Positions 14,175 to 24,905 of a DNA stretch of 64,000 nt are shown here, one piece after another. Position 1 is the stretch's first letter, and every line of letters begins with the position of its first letter. The translations under genes and the position numbers were made by a program. A model generated the notes under the pieces. That model saw only the letters and a list, made by a program, of their open reading frames with translations, searched no databases and had not been told where the DNA came from. Source of the DNA: Salminus brasiliensis. Its lineage: Eukaryota > Chordata > Actinopteri > Characiformes > Bryconidae. The stretch spans positions 6,314,321 to 6,378,320 of the forward strand of contig NC_132897.1 in NCBI RefSeq assembly GCF_030463535.1, in the 5' to 3' direction.

Positions 14175-14545
14175 TCACCCTGTGTCTCTACTGTCCAGGG
14201 AAGAAGGCTTTCTACTAGATTTTGGAGGAGCACTGCAGCAAGGCTTTGACTGCATTCAGTGACAAGAACATTAGTGAGGTCAGGCTGTTGGACGATCACC
14301 ACCCTACCTCATCCCAAAAGTATTGGATGGAGCAACCATCATCATTCCAGGGAACATAGTTAGTTCCACTGCTTCACAGCTCAATGCTGGAGGGGCGGGG
14401 GTTATACTCTCAAACCCTGATCTGGCATTAGGCAGCATGGTGCCAATAGGTTCATGTGTATCTGCTCCAGAGAGCCCTACTCTACTAGACAAGCTGTACC
14501 CATAGATGAAGGGGTGCCCATAACCATTAGGACACATACTGCCGT
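14175..14545. mobile_element. Short inverted-repeat DNA transposon, copy 2 (degenerate)
   Basis: Internal blocks such as CTCTACTGTCCAGGGAAGAA, CATTAGTGAGGTCAG and GGTGCCAATAGGTTCATGT match the other copies. The terminal repeats have decayed. Confidence 0.72.
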
Positions 14546-15207
14546 GTCTCCACCATCTCCGTCTTAGTAACCGCAGGCTTTCAGACTCGGTTAGGTCAGA
14601 CCAACCACGTCCTTCTGACCTATTTGGTTAGGTGAGAATAAGCCACCCTGCCATGTCCCAGTTTTAACCAGAGATTCAAGATTAGAGGCCTGTTATGTCA
14701 TTCATCAGCTCACAAGGGAACCAAGGAACACAACAGCACTGACTATGGCTCAGTACATGTGTAGAAGCTGGAGGAACTGAAGCTATGTACGTGAACAGGG
14801 TGCATAGGCAAGGAGTTTGACCAAATATTGGAGATCTACAGAAGTGTAGCGCTGGGTGACTGGGTAGAGCAGGTAATCTGGTAGTGCTGGAGGGTTGAGG
14901 GACAACTTCTGTTGAGATGATTGAATGTTCAGAGAGGTTGAATTACAAACCGTAAATGTGGGAAGAAGGTGAATTATCAAGATAAACAGGTTTCTATCCT
15001 CCTTTTCCTCATTTTACACACTCTGCCAACTTGGAAGTAGGAAATGTGCACTGGGCTAGTGTGCAATAAGTGTCCAGCTACAATGTCCAGCTATCTTGAC
15101 CCAATCTTAAACACCCACTGTTTCACTGCACTGATTGAATGGAGGCAGTGTTTGATTTTTAAATTTTTTTTTTCAATTAAAAAAAAATTAAAATAAAAAA
15201 AAAAGAG

Positions 15208-15236
15208 AGTGTGTGTGTGTGTGTGTGTGTGTGTGA
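15208..15236. repeat. (GT)n microsatellite beside mapk1 exon 1
   Basis: About 14 GT units, 45 bases inside intron 1 from the exon 1 donor. Confidence 0.95.
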
Positions 15237-15281
15237 GGGGAAAGTGTAATGTGAAAAAAATAAGTGTTTGGAAAAACTTAC

Positions 15282-15433
15282 CAAACCATCCCATAAGCGC
15301 CCTCCCCGATGTAGGAGAGGTTGGTGTATCGGGGCCCCACGTCGAAGGCCTGACCGCGGACAAGCTCGGCCCCTAAGCCGAGGTTAACGACGCCACCGCC
15401 GGCAGGACCAGACACCGCAGCCGCCGTCGCCAT
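15282..15433 (-). CDS. mapk1: mapk1 (ERK2) coding exon 1, partial gene
   Basis: First coding exon of the mitogen-activated protein kinase ERK2, the Ser/Thr kinase at the end of the RAF-MEK-ERK cascade. The exon encodes 50 codons plus two bases: an Ala/Gly/Val-rich N-terminus starting [14 protein letters not shown], then [19 protein letters not shown] and the glycine-rich ATP loop IGEGAYGMV. The Ala-rich N-terminus is a little longer than the human one, as I recall for other fish. The ATG is at 15433-15431, just after CpG-rich sequence. The donor GTAAGT (15281-15276) leaves TG in phase 2, which would complete the Cys that follows GMV in ERK2. The remaining exons (alphaC helix, HRD, DFG and TEY motifs) are not seen in the window and should lie further left. 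Confidence 0.94.
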
Positions 15434-15790
15434 TGTTGAACCGAGCTGCCTTTACACGCACTCGCACATACACATACACTCGCAGCACAACGACGACTCT
15501 TCAAACAACAGATGCGACGATTCTCGGTATCTCGCAGGACCTAACCCGAAGCGTTAAGGCTTGAGAAAGCTCTTCTGATACGAGAAAGTGAGTAAAAACA
15601 AACAAAAGTTGCAAGGAGAAACACTCGGTACAGTAGCGCTCCGTAACGCCCGCTGTGTGGTTGGAGACTGCAGGCGGACGGCGAAGCCAGAGCGAGCAAA
15701 TAGCGAGGTCCGAATCGTGCACCACTCGGTTCTTTTGAACCGGCTCTTTTCAATGCACTGTGCGAACCGATACACAAGTCCCATCTGAAT
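15434..15790 (-). promoter_or_regulatory. mapk1: mapk1 5' UTR and CpG-rich promoter
   Basis: About 350 bases upstream of the mapk1 start codon are richer in CpG than the surroundings, especially 15340-15440 and 15640-15720. This suits a housekeeping CpG-island promoter and a 5' UTR. No TATA box is obvious. The transcription start cannot be placed from sequence alone. Confidence 0.6.
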
Positions 15791-15795
15791 CGATT

Positions 15796-15960
15796 AGATA
15801 TTTTAAGATAAGATAGTCCTTTATTAGTCCCGCAGTGGGGAAATTCACAGTGTAACAGCAGAAAGGGATAGCAAGACACTCAGTTACAAAAATTTAGATA
15901 AATAATTTACACTATATACACAATATAAATAAGAATTAAAAAAGCAATAACAATATTATT
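15796..15960. mobile_element. Retroposon fragment in the mapk1 upstream region
   Basis: Contains AGATAGTCCTTTATTAGTCC and CGCAGTGGGGAAATTCACAG, a motif I recognise as a common teleost retroposon/LINE tail. It is followed by AT-rich sequence. It lies about 360 bases upstream of the mapk1 start codon. Confidence 0.6.
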
Positions 15961-16746
15961 TACAGACAATATTATTTACAATATCATCATGCATCTACGC
16001 TTCAAGGCTGAAATGAAAAGGATTAATAGTATTTAACAATTTCACAGCATGTTCAGAACAACATTTTTCTTGAATTAGATGCTTGATTTGTTACATTAAT
16101 ATTCTTTGAAGCATCTAAAGCAATGCTTATATTTGTGTTACAGGTCGAATATATATGTTTATGAAAAATCAAGCATATTGTTTATTGTTTACATCATAAA
16201 ATCACATTTTAACACAAACAATCACTTTATAGTGGAGCTTGGGTTAATGGACTAGCATTGCATTAGAAAATAGGAATTATTAAAGCCCTAATCAGACTAA
16301 TTAACTAATTTAAAGCTATTGTGTATGCAGGGGATAAGAATAAAGGAGATCCCCAGCCTTGAACTAAATTGATTTGCTTAATTATAACGAATGAATCGAT
16401 TCTGCCCCTAGAAATGATAAGTTTCAGTGTGTTTCAGAGTGAAAGGCTCTGCAAACTTGTGTATTTTTACGTTATCACCAAAGTTGATGTCATTTGTGAA
16501 TCAATAAGCCTTTAAGTTGCACGTTCGATTCATTAAAAAGGAAAGAAAGAATCGGTTCGATTAACTGACTCGAACTGGACCATCGCTATGAGCAAACGCT
16601 GCTCCCCGCAGGAAATAACGGCGGAGGCCACGTGACCACACAGGGGAGTCAAATAAACGTGTATTCAGATCCACACGTAATTCACACTTACTGCTAACAG
16701 TTTGTTTAGCGTTTAACTGCACGCTTTCAACACTAAACACACAGAA

Positions 16747-16953
16747 ATGAGCTCAATAAAGACTGAAATTATAACAAATCCAGATTCCAGACTGGATTTT
16801 AATCCCAACCCCACCCACTTTAACATCCATCTCCTGGAAAAGTGTCAAACCTTGGTGAAAGGAAGCAGCCTGGCTAATCAGATTTCCTTACTGCACCACT
16901 TTATGAGTGCTGGGGCAGTTACTGCTGCTGATGTGTGGACTGTGGACAGCTAG
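16747..16953 (+). CDS. Candidate small protein, 68 residues, unassigned
   Basis: An open frame starting MSSIKTEIITNPDSRLDF and ending ADVWTVDS, divergent from mapk1 and about 1.3 kb from its start codon. The ATG has G at -3. The sequence 80-130 bases upstream is promoter-like, with AACGGCGGAGGCCACGTGAC holding an E-box (CACGTG, 16629-16634). The middle (residues about 29-62) looks like amphipathic helix, HLLEKCQTLVKGSSLANQI. I do not recognise the protein. It could be a genuine small gene, the first exon of a spliced gene, or chance. No splice partner was found. Confidence 0.3.
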   Translation: MSSIKTEIITNPDSRLDFNPNPTHFNIHLLEKCQTLVKGSSLANQISLLHHFMSAGAVTAADVWTVDS

Positions 16954-17878
16954 AGTTCACCCTCGGAGCTTCACTGTTTGATTATTAATACTGGTCCAAA
17001 TTTCTGCCACCCAGTAGTTAGTTACTGTGGGTTATAATCCAGATAAACTGTCTAAATAATACACACAGCACAGTGTCACACAGCATACCGCCACCTGCTC
17101 CTTTCCTCTACTCAGGTATACTGTGTACAGACTTTTAGTAACCTTTTCTCCACTGATTTTCTCCACCTCTACCAGGTCCATTTACCAGACCAATGACTGA
17201 ACCTGCTTTCTATCATTGTGATGGATGATCTTCTTGTCTTGTCACTCAGTCTGGCCTTACACAGCAAACAGCCCAGCACAAAGAGCCACAACCCATTCTT
17301 CACTGAACTTAGGCTCTTTTCTAAAGGTTTGGGCACCCCTGATCAAATTACATGTGTGTATTTGGTTCGTGTCCTCTACAGACACACACTTCTACACATT
17401 CTTACACAGAATTCCTGTTTATTTGCTTGGCATGGTAAATGCCATAATGTATTATGGTGTGTGCAGAAGTAAAGGTACATTAAATAATTTTTTTTTGGTC
17501 AATATATTAAATACAGATTGACCAGTAGTAGAGGAACTGTGCTGTAATATGTACATTAAATGTTTAGGTTTAGGTTTGTTTATTTTAGAGGATTTATTTG
17601 AACTTATTTACACTTAGAAAATCGACAGAATGTGTCATTTGACCCAAAGGTCACAACAAAATTGTCTAAGAGAGGGGAAAATGTTATTTAAAAAAAAACC
17701 TGTTCATTAAAAAAAGCTAAACCTTTAATGTAAGGAGATTTTAGCAGACGTGTTTGATGTTGCTGGTCCGTTCAGAGCATATAGGAGCACTCCCCCCGTC
17801 CACCACCCCCTACTGATCACTGAAATAAATCCAGCGTCCCAGTACCTCCAGTAAGTTCACGGTTAATTTCAGAATAGT

Positions 17879-18030
17879 ATCATCAGCACAGTCTGGGGGT
17901 CTGTTTGGGGATGCAAATGAATCAACCGATGTCAGATTAGATCATCAGTGATGTCAGAAGGTAACCAGCAAACCACACTGCATGATGGGAAATGTGAGAT
18001 CAGAAAGTAGATTGCGGGCCCACACAGTGT
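17879..18030. repeat. Dispersed repeat B, copy 1
   Basis: Shares CAGTCTGGGGGTCTGTTTGG, TAGATCATCAGTGATGTCA and ATGATGGGAAATGTGAGATC with 21445-21600, in the same order. It is an unclassified dispersed element. Confidence 0.8.
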
Positions 18031-18170
18031 CACTACGTCAAGTCACTACGTAACAGAGTGTGAGAATGAGGGCAGCCCCCTGCCAATCATTCAAATTGAG
18101 TACCTGCCTTATCTAACATCTTACAGTTTGATCACTGGACGGAGGACCTACCTAAATGGGTCACTAAGGT

Positions 18171-19313
18171 ACAGTGAGGTCCATAAGTATTTGGACAGTG
18201 ACACAGTGACAAGGGGTCTAACGAAAATGTTGCATTAACCATTTTGTAATTACAGGCAATTTTTAATATCTTCTTCAAAACTAATTGGACACTTAACGGA
18301 TAAGCAGTTTCATGGCCTGAAGGGTGGATAACTAAAGGATAGATAACTGAATTATTTGGGGGTGCAGTAAAATCTATTCACGACATATAGTCAAGTCCAT
18401 GGGGTTTCAGACTCAGACAGTCATTGACAGTCAGTCAAGTATTAAAAATAATCCCTCTATTTGAAATGATGTTAGATTGCCCAATTACCCTCATTGACAA
18501 AAAAATAAAGCACCAAGAAGTAGCTGTTGTAATAGAATGGAAGCTTTTTGTGTGTAAATATAAGGTAGATAGATGTAAGTGATTACAATATTAGAGGATA
18601 TTAAGGATAAAGGATTTATTAAGGGAAACTGTACAATTAAAAAGAGGCTCTGGTACCCTGTTGGGTCGCCTCTAGCCTGGATACAAGATAAGATGCGATT
18701 TAGCATGGCGGCATACAGGCTCACAGATGCAGGAGATCCTGCACACTACCTAGATTGCAAAAGCTGCACATTGGTGATTAATCTGGTGACCAGGAACGCC
18801 AAGGAAGTGTTGCAATCTGACAGAGCCATTCCTGGGAAGCCCTTGCTGTGTGAGCAAGCATTATCCTGCTGAAAAATGACAGTCGCAATCCCTGCAATGA
18901 GGGGCAACACGTGTCTGCAGAATGTCCTGCACATATTGCTAAGCTGTGAGTGTCCCTCATATCACTACTAGGGATGACCGGCCATCATATGTGATAGCTC
19001 CCTAGATCATCACACCAGCAGTTGGGGCAAGATTGAAGAGCTCACCACAAGGCTTCTGTGTTCAAACACAACTGTTGTCGGATCTCGAACAGAACCTGGA
19101 TTTACAGCAAAAGACGATGCGGTTCCAGTCCAAAGCAGTCCAGGTTTCTCGTTCACAACCCCACTGCAAATGAAGGCGACAATGGCTGGCTGTGTGTAAA
19201 ATAGAGGGAATAAATAAAGACATGGCTGTAATTCCTAAAAGTCTACATTTCTGCCCCATCTTGATTACTTTATTACATAAATATGTTCCTGTCCAAATAC
19301 TTATGGACTTAAC
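18171..19313 (-). mobile_element. Tc1-like transposon with decayed transposase
   Basis: About 1.14 kb bounded by inverted ends: CCATAAGTATTTGGACAG near 18181-18198 on the plus strand, and its complement CTGTCCAAATACTTATGG near 19290-19307. On the minus strand, pieces of a Tc1-type transposase are legible in two frames: FQQDNA in one (about 18855-18880), then HTARASQEWL...TLPWRSWSPD in another (about 18780-18850). This matches the order of the Tc1 catalytic region (FQQDN..H, then LPWP..SPDL). The frame change shows it is dead. Confidence 0.85.
18775..18940 (-). pseudogene. Tc1-like transposase remnant, frameshifted
   Basis: The minus strand reads VIFQQDNAC and then, after a frame change, HTARASQEWL followed by TLPWRSWSPD. 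These are the region around the second catalytic Asp of Tc1 transposases (QQDNA) and the conserved LPW...SPD block downstream of it. At least one frameshift separates them, and the flanking parts carry stops, so no functional enzyme is made. Confidence 0.82.
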
Positions 19314-20448
19314 TAACTAACAAAGTTGAAACAGAAAGTGAGGGCAGAAACATGAGGTTCAGTGGGTTTGCATTGATCGTTTCCCCCCACCAATCAGCTC
19401 AAAAGAGCCTTAAACCAGGTAGAGCAAAGGCTGTTACATAACCAAGAGTCTGGATTAAATCTTTGAAAAGATTATTACAATAAATAATCCTAACACCCAC
19501 AAAGGCAACATGTTAGTGTGGTTATTGTTTATTGTTTAATATCACAACTGATTAGACTTCAACTCTCACTGAATGCAAAGCTGTTAAGAAATGAAATGAA
19601 CATTTAATACTTTCCATGAAAAGGTCACCAAAATATGCCCTTAACCAATGGATCCACACAGGAATTCAGTCAAATCAGTTCAAATCACTGAAATTACCAT
19701 TAAATTAATAATACAATTAAATCCAAGGATCTATTATGAGTGCATACACTACAAACACTGTGGAGCGTAACAGGGTAACTCCTGCCAGTATAAAAGTTAC
19801 AAACACTTTGACAGGCACAATACTGCACATAGAAAGTCATGGAATAAAGAGAAATGTCAGTTCCCCCCAAATTGTTCATGTTAGTAAAAGAGAAACAGAA
19901 ATGCTGCGTGTTCTGAATCGGCAGTATTCATTCTGAAAGCTCAGAGCTGAGCGTGCGCACACACAAAATAAGGCACCAATAAGGCCCCATGTTGGATAGG
20001 TACAGTTTGTACACAGTACATATGGATGCATGTCCTCAGGAAATCCTTTGAAGTTCAGTCAATTATGCACAGAGAAAAACACCCTTCCACATTTCAGCAT
20101 CTCTCACTTCAGCTTTCACGTTGGCAGGCTTACGCGCTGCAGGCCAGTTGAGTGAGTAAGATATATTACTAAGCTCTTAAGGGCTAAAGGTTGATTTCTC
20201 TGACCCAGATTAAGCTTAATCCTACACTAATTGGGCTATTCAATGGTAAATCCTCACTGACTTTCCAATTTAGACTTAAACTAGACCTAATCTGTCTTCA
20301 GTCTTAAAACCGATCTATAGATTTTCCTTAAAGGGAATTTTTGCAGCATCTGCAACAACATTAAATGGTTAAGAGAGTTAAGCAAAGTCCTTTAGAGTGC
20401 TCCGTTCACAATTATTCACAGTGGTGGTTAATAACATTACATACATTA

Positions 20449-20580
20449 TATGGACAAAAGTATTGGGACACCTGCTCATTCACTGTTTCTTCCAAATCCA
20501 AAGGTTATCCTGCTTATGTTGGAGTAACTGTCTCTACTGTCCAGGGTATGGCTTTCAAACTGGACTGAAGCACGGTTCTG
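20449..20580. mobile_element. Short inverted-repeat DNA transposon, copy 3 (one end only)
   Basis: Contains the end TATATGGACAAAAGTATTGG followed by CTGTCTCTACTGTCCAGGG, and then stops matching. Confidence 0.78.
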
Positions 20581-20701
20581 GACAGTTGTGTGGTCTTTGA
20601 ACACCAGTATAAGAGCCACTGTAGATGTACAGATAAAGTCAATGATTCACTCATCATATCAGCATACTGTGACACATTACACTCCTAAATGAGTGGCTAT
20701 A

Positions 20702-21110
20702 TACACTATATGGACAAAGGTATTGGGACACCTACTCAATTCATTGTTCCTTCTAAAATCAAGGGCATTCATTATTTTGTTGGAGTAGCTGTCTCTACTG
20801 TCCTGAGAAGACATCTTTTTACTACATTTTGGAGGAGCATTGCTGTGAGGATTTGACTGCATTCGGTGACGAGACCGTTAGTGAGGTCAGGATGTTGGAT
20901 CCTCAATGCTGGGGGCTTAGGCATGATGCAAACAGGTTCATGTTTATCTGCTCCAGATAGTCCTGTTCTATTGGTAATATTTCTCTACAGGAACTGGACA
21001 AGCTGTGTGTGTGTACTTGTACATCTTGTGTCAGCAATGGGGGCAAATTAAAGTAACAGAACACATTAATTAAGAAGGGGCGTCCACATACATTTGGACA
21101 TATAGTGTAT
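20702..21110. mobile_element. Short inverted-repeat DNA transposon, copy 4
   Basis: Both ends are present: CACTATATGGACAAAGGTAT at the left and CATTTGGACATATAGTG at the right. The interior is a shortened version of the family. Confidence 0.88.
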
Positions 21111-21444
21111 AAAACTCATGTAGGGTCACTGGTCATTTTGGATAGTACATAAAATACAGCTATATTGGCACTGTAGACATTGTAACCCATGGTTCTATTC
21201 AGCACCACTGTATGTTTCTCTACAGTGGCCTTACATCTCAATCATTAAATTAAGCAGGAAAACTTTGAGAATTTGGTGGAATTCCCCTTTAAATGCCCCA
21301 ACGTTCACATGCATGCACTTAACAATATATTAGAAAGATTAAGAAGACACAAATATAGTCAATATAGTCCATATCAAAACCTCTACTCATAACGCACACA
21401 AAACGCACAGACGAGTGGCTTCAGAGGGCACTTGAGACAGGCAT

Positions 21445-21600
21445 CTTCAGCACAGTCGGGGGGTCTGTTTGGGGTACAAATGAATCAACTGATGTCAGAC
21501 TAGATCATCAGTGATGTCACACTGTAACCGGTAAACTGCACTGTATGATGGGAAATGTGAGATCAGACAGTAGATTGAGAGCCCCCGTAATGTAATTGCT
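21445..21600. repeat. Dispersed repeat B, copy 2
   Basis: Second copy of the element at 17879-18030, about 3.5 kb away in the same orientation. Confidence 0.8.
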
Positions 21601-21778
21601 GCAAGAGTGTGCGAGAGCAAGAAAGCTGTAAAGACAGATCAAGACAATCAAGATTTAACAGGCATAACCTTTGATGTTCTTCCCATAAATGTGTTCTTTC
21701 ATAGCAACCATTGCTAGGTTGGACAAGCTTTAGAGACTGCTGGCAAAAGTCTGATTCAACCTAACGAGAAACACGCTA

Positions 21779-22205
21779 TACACTATATATGTCCAAATAT
21801 TTGTGGTCACCCCTTTCAATGAATGCGATCAGCTACATTAGGTTGCACCCATGGCTGATACAGATGTGTACAGAAGTACTGCCAATAGAATAGGACTCTC
21901 TGAAGCAGATAGACATAAATTTACTGGCACCGTGCCTCATGCCAGGCGTGGGCTAGAGGTGTATAAAGCTTTGAGCTGTGGAGCACTGGAGCTGCAAGCT
22001 GTGTTCTCTGGAATGATGGTTGGTGCTCCATCAAATACTCTAATCGGGATGAGGTGGGGAGTTGGGGGATTAGGTGGGGTGGTGATCATCCAACATCCTG
22101 ACCTCACGAATGTGCTTATTGCTTTGAATGCAATCAAATAAGTTTTAATACCCTTGATATAAGGAGTCTGACTGAGCGGGTGTCCCAATACTTTTGTCAT
22201 GACAG
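21779..22205. mobile_element. Short inverted-repeat DNA transposon, copy 5
   Basis: Begins CACTATATATGTCCAAATAT and ends GTGTCCCAATACTTTTGTC. The order of internal blocks is opposite to copy 4, so it is inserted in the other orientation. Confidence 0.87.
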
Positions 22206-22936
22206 CGTGGCCTGAAACAGGACCTCAGTATGGGTGATGTTGTTAGCTGTGTGTTTCTTTCTATGGAATTTTGAGCGTTTGAGTTGTCTGAGCATGATGG
22301 GATTCTTTCAGATGCTCGTCTTATGTGAAGTACTGCAATTATAACAGGCCCATTTAAAGAGGAAGTAGTTTTAAAGAAAATCTACCAGACTGCTGTCAGT
22401 ATTGGTACTGGAAAAGTGATATCATGCCATCGCTGGTAGAGAATCTAAAGTCCAACCTACACTCATGCAACTTTTGCCAGCCTAGCGTCAGCTGCTGCAA
22501 AAGAAAGCATTTGTGGGAGCAGCATGGAAAGCCCAAGGCAGAAACAATATACAGTATAAAAGCAATTATTCAAATACAAACTTGTGTTCCTATGACAGAT
22601 TTAAACTTGAGGAAATCTAAAAATGCTACTGTTTAAAACCTCAGATAAGCATCCCTCATATCTATAACATTTTCTTTCCCCAAATCACTAAATCAACACT
22701 TCATTGCTCTGTCTCTTCTTCTTCCTCTCCCTCAGATCCAACACACATTAAGTTAGCTCTATTCTTAGTCCGCTCGCGCTAAAGCCACAGTCCAGTCATA
22801 TTAGCTACATGTCACAAGGCTCTCAAATATTCATGACATTTGAGCAGGCAGTAATGTGAGACAGCCCACCGCATGCAGGACCTGAGGCCCAGCAGCAAGC
22901 CTGGCTGCGAGTTAATCTAACACCCAGTCATTGCTT

Positions 22937-22938
<2 letters not shown>

Positions 22939-22992
<54 letters not shown>
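22939..22992. repeat. (CA)n microsatellite
   Basis: About 26 CA units. Confidence 0.97.
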
Positions 22993-23344
22993 CATCTGTC
23001 CTTTAGAAATATGTATGTATGAACAGTTTTCCAAACACAGTAGAAGCCCGGTTTTGGACTAAGTGGCGTAGTGAGGCTTTGTTCACACAGCAGGGTGAAA
23101 TCAGATTTTTTAATGAGTGTTCAAACTGCAGGTGACACAACTAGGTTTTATAAGATCAGACTATAGTTGCATATCCACATTCATTGTTGTAGTAATGATG
23201 TACGTGGGCTTATGATGGCCAGAGCAGGGGGGAGGGGAGCATGAAATGTGATATACCTGTTCATCTGCTATCTGTCATATGTCCAAAACATCTGAACAGG
23301 ATTTGAACCACAATTCTACTGCATTGTAGGCCTATAGAAATATA

Positions 23345-23752
23345 TACACTATATGGCAAAAGTATTGGGACACCTGGTTGTTTATTGTTTCTTCAAAATC
23401 AAGGGTATTCAAAAAATATATAGTTCACCATGCTTTTGTTGAAGTAACTGTCTCTACTGTTTTCAAAAGGCCACCACTCATCTCATCCCAAAAGTATTGG
23501 GCACAGTTCCACTGCTCCGCAGCTCACTGATGGGGGGCTGTATACCCCTTTAGCTCACACCTGGCTCTAGGCATGGTGTCAATAAGTTCATGTTTATCTG
23601 CTCCAGAGAGTTCTTTTTATTGGCAGTACTTCTCTACAGGGACTAGACAAGCTGTGTGTGCAGTTCCACATCTGTGTCAGCAATGGGTGCTCTTGAAGTA
23701 GCAAAATGCATTCATTAGAAGACGTGTCCAGAAACTTTTGGACATAATGTAC
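23345..23752. mobile_element. Short inverted-repeat DNA transposon, copy 6
   Basis: Left end ACACTATATGGCAAAAGTAT, right end AACTTTTGGACATAATGTA. Confidence 0.85.
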
Positions 23753-24796
23753 AGTTCTTATGGAACAAATAGTGATTCTTCTAAGGCTTTGCTCAAAGAA
23801 ATACTTGTGGCAGCCTTATGTTTTAAGAGTGTCACACTGACAATCCAGGTAGATTTAGTCCCAGTTCCTACATTTCATATAAACGTTTGGTTATTGGCAT
23901 CAGCCAAGGATTCCCACAATTCTATTGTTCTGACCAGTCAGATCAGTAACAGCAAAAGAAAACAATCTGAATTGCTTATCTGAACAAAGCCTTGAGGACA
24001 ATCAATGCCAAAACCCTTTCTTAGGCAAGAATTAGGCTTAACTGTCATTCAGAAAACTGGCCTATACTGCACAGCAACCACACTTAACACTGCTTTAAAG
24101 AAAGTCACCAAAATCTGGAGTTTAAGGATGAGATAAAGAATGAATGTGTTAAGTCAGGCTCCAGAAAACACGGCATATCAAAAAGCACACGGTTCATCGT
24201 TTTTAAAGTATTAAAGAAGACAGTTCTTGGCTAAGTAAGACACATGCATACTTTGTTTTGGCACAGATATGGTTCCAAAAAAAAAAAAAGCTGACCGCCA
24301 CTGCTTTAAGTGTATTTCACCTCCAAAGCACAGACTAACAGCCATATGTGGTCGTAAGATGGGTGTGCCCTTAAGTTCACACAGCTTTGTAACAGTCACA
24401 AATAACAGGAAATGTCCTGCTGAAAAACGGTCAAACAGAGGCTCGCCACCGTAACATCTACACCATAAAGGAGAAGTTCACTTTAAATGGCTTTAAATGT
24501 TGCTAATAAACCTAAAATCCAGTAAGTGCCATTATTAGCGATATGCAATTGACCCGTCCATGCTCTGCCCAGTAACCTGTTCTTTCATAGCCGCTGTTGC
24601 TACAGAGGTTTTACAGAATGCTGGCTAAAATCCCATTCCCATTCTGATTAACTGAGGTCAGATCAGCTTTATCACTTCTGTGTATTTTATTATTATAGCC
24701 TAAACGTACTTGACTGGCCTTGAGGTGACTGGTTTTGTATCTACAAGTTGTTTTCTCAACTTTGCTCTGATGCTAACCAATCTGGCAGTGTTGGCT

Positions 24797-24905
24797 AGAA
24801 AGTCAGCGCGCTGGGTTACTGTTCACAACGTTGTGGGTTTGATACCCACTTCTGCTTCACTGTTGGGCCCTTGAGCAATCCACTTAATCCTCTCTGCCTT
24901 AAAAG
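24797..24905 (+). mobile_element. tRNA-derived SINE fragment
   Basis: Contains GTTGTGGGTTTGATACCCAC (mutated B box) followed by CACTGTTGGGCCCTTGAGCA, matching the SINE at 40776. Confidence 0.75.

Larger units (their letters stand above)
1..15281 (-). other. mapk1: mapk1 intron 1 (incomplete, at least 15 kb)
   Basis: I found no kinase-domain exon on the minus strand left of the exon 1 donor, so this stretch is taken as intron 1 running off the window. It holds microsatellites (GA 3297-3346, CTT then AAT 5153-5208, poly-C 6930-6947, AAT near 12141-12170, GT 15208-15236). It also holds a degenerate minisatellite (1500-1990), copies of a short inverted-repeat transposon (3445-3923, 14175-14545), SINE copies (8185-8372, 12383-12565), a Tc1-like fragment (13003-13230) and a dispersed repeat (10925-11330). 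Elsewhere it is AT-rich unique-looking sequence in which I see no gene. Confidence 0.7.

Noticed and set aside
15091..15363. 90-codon minus-strand frame over the mapk1 exon
   Set aside because: It is in a different frame from the kinase sequence. The true frame reads [18 protein letters not shown].
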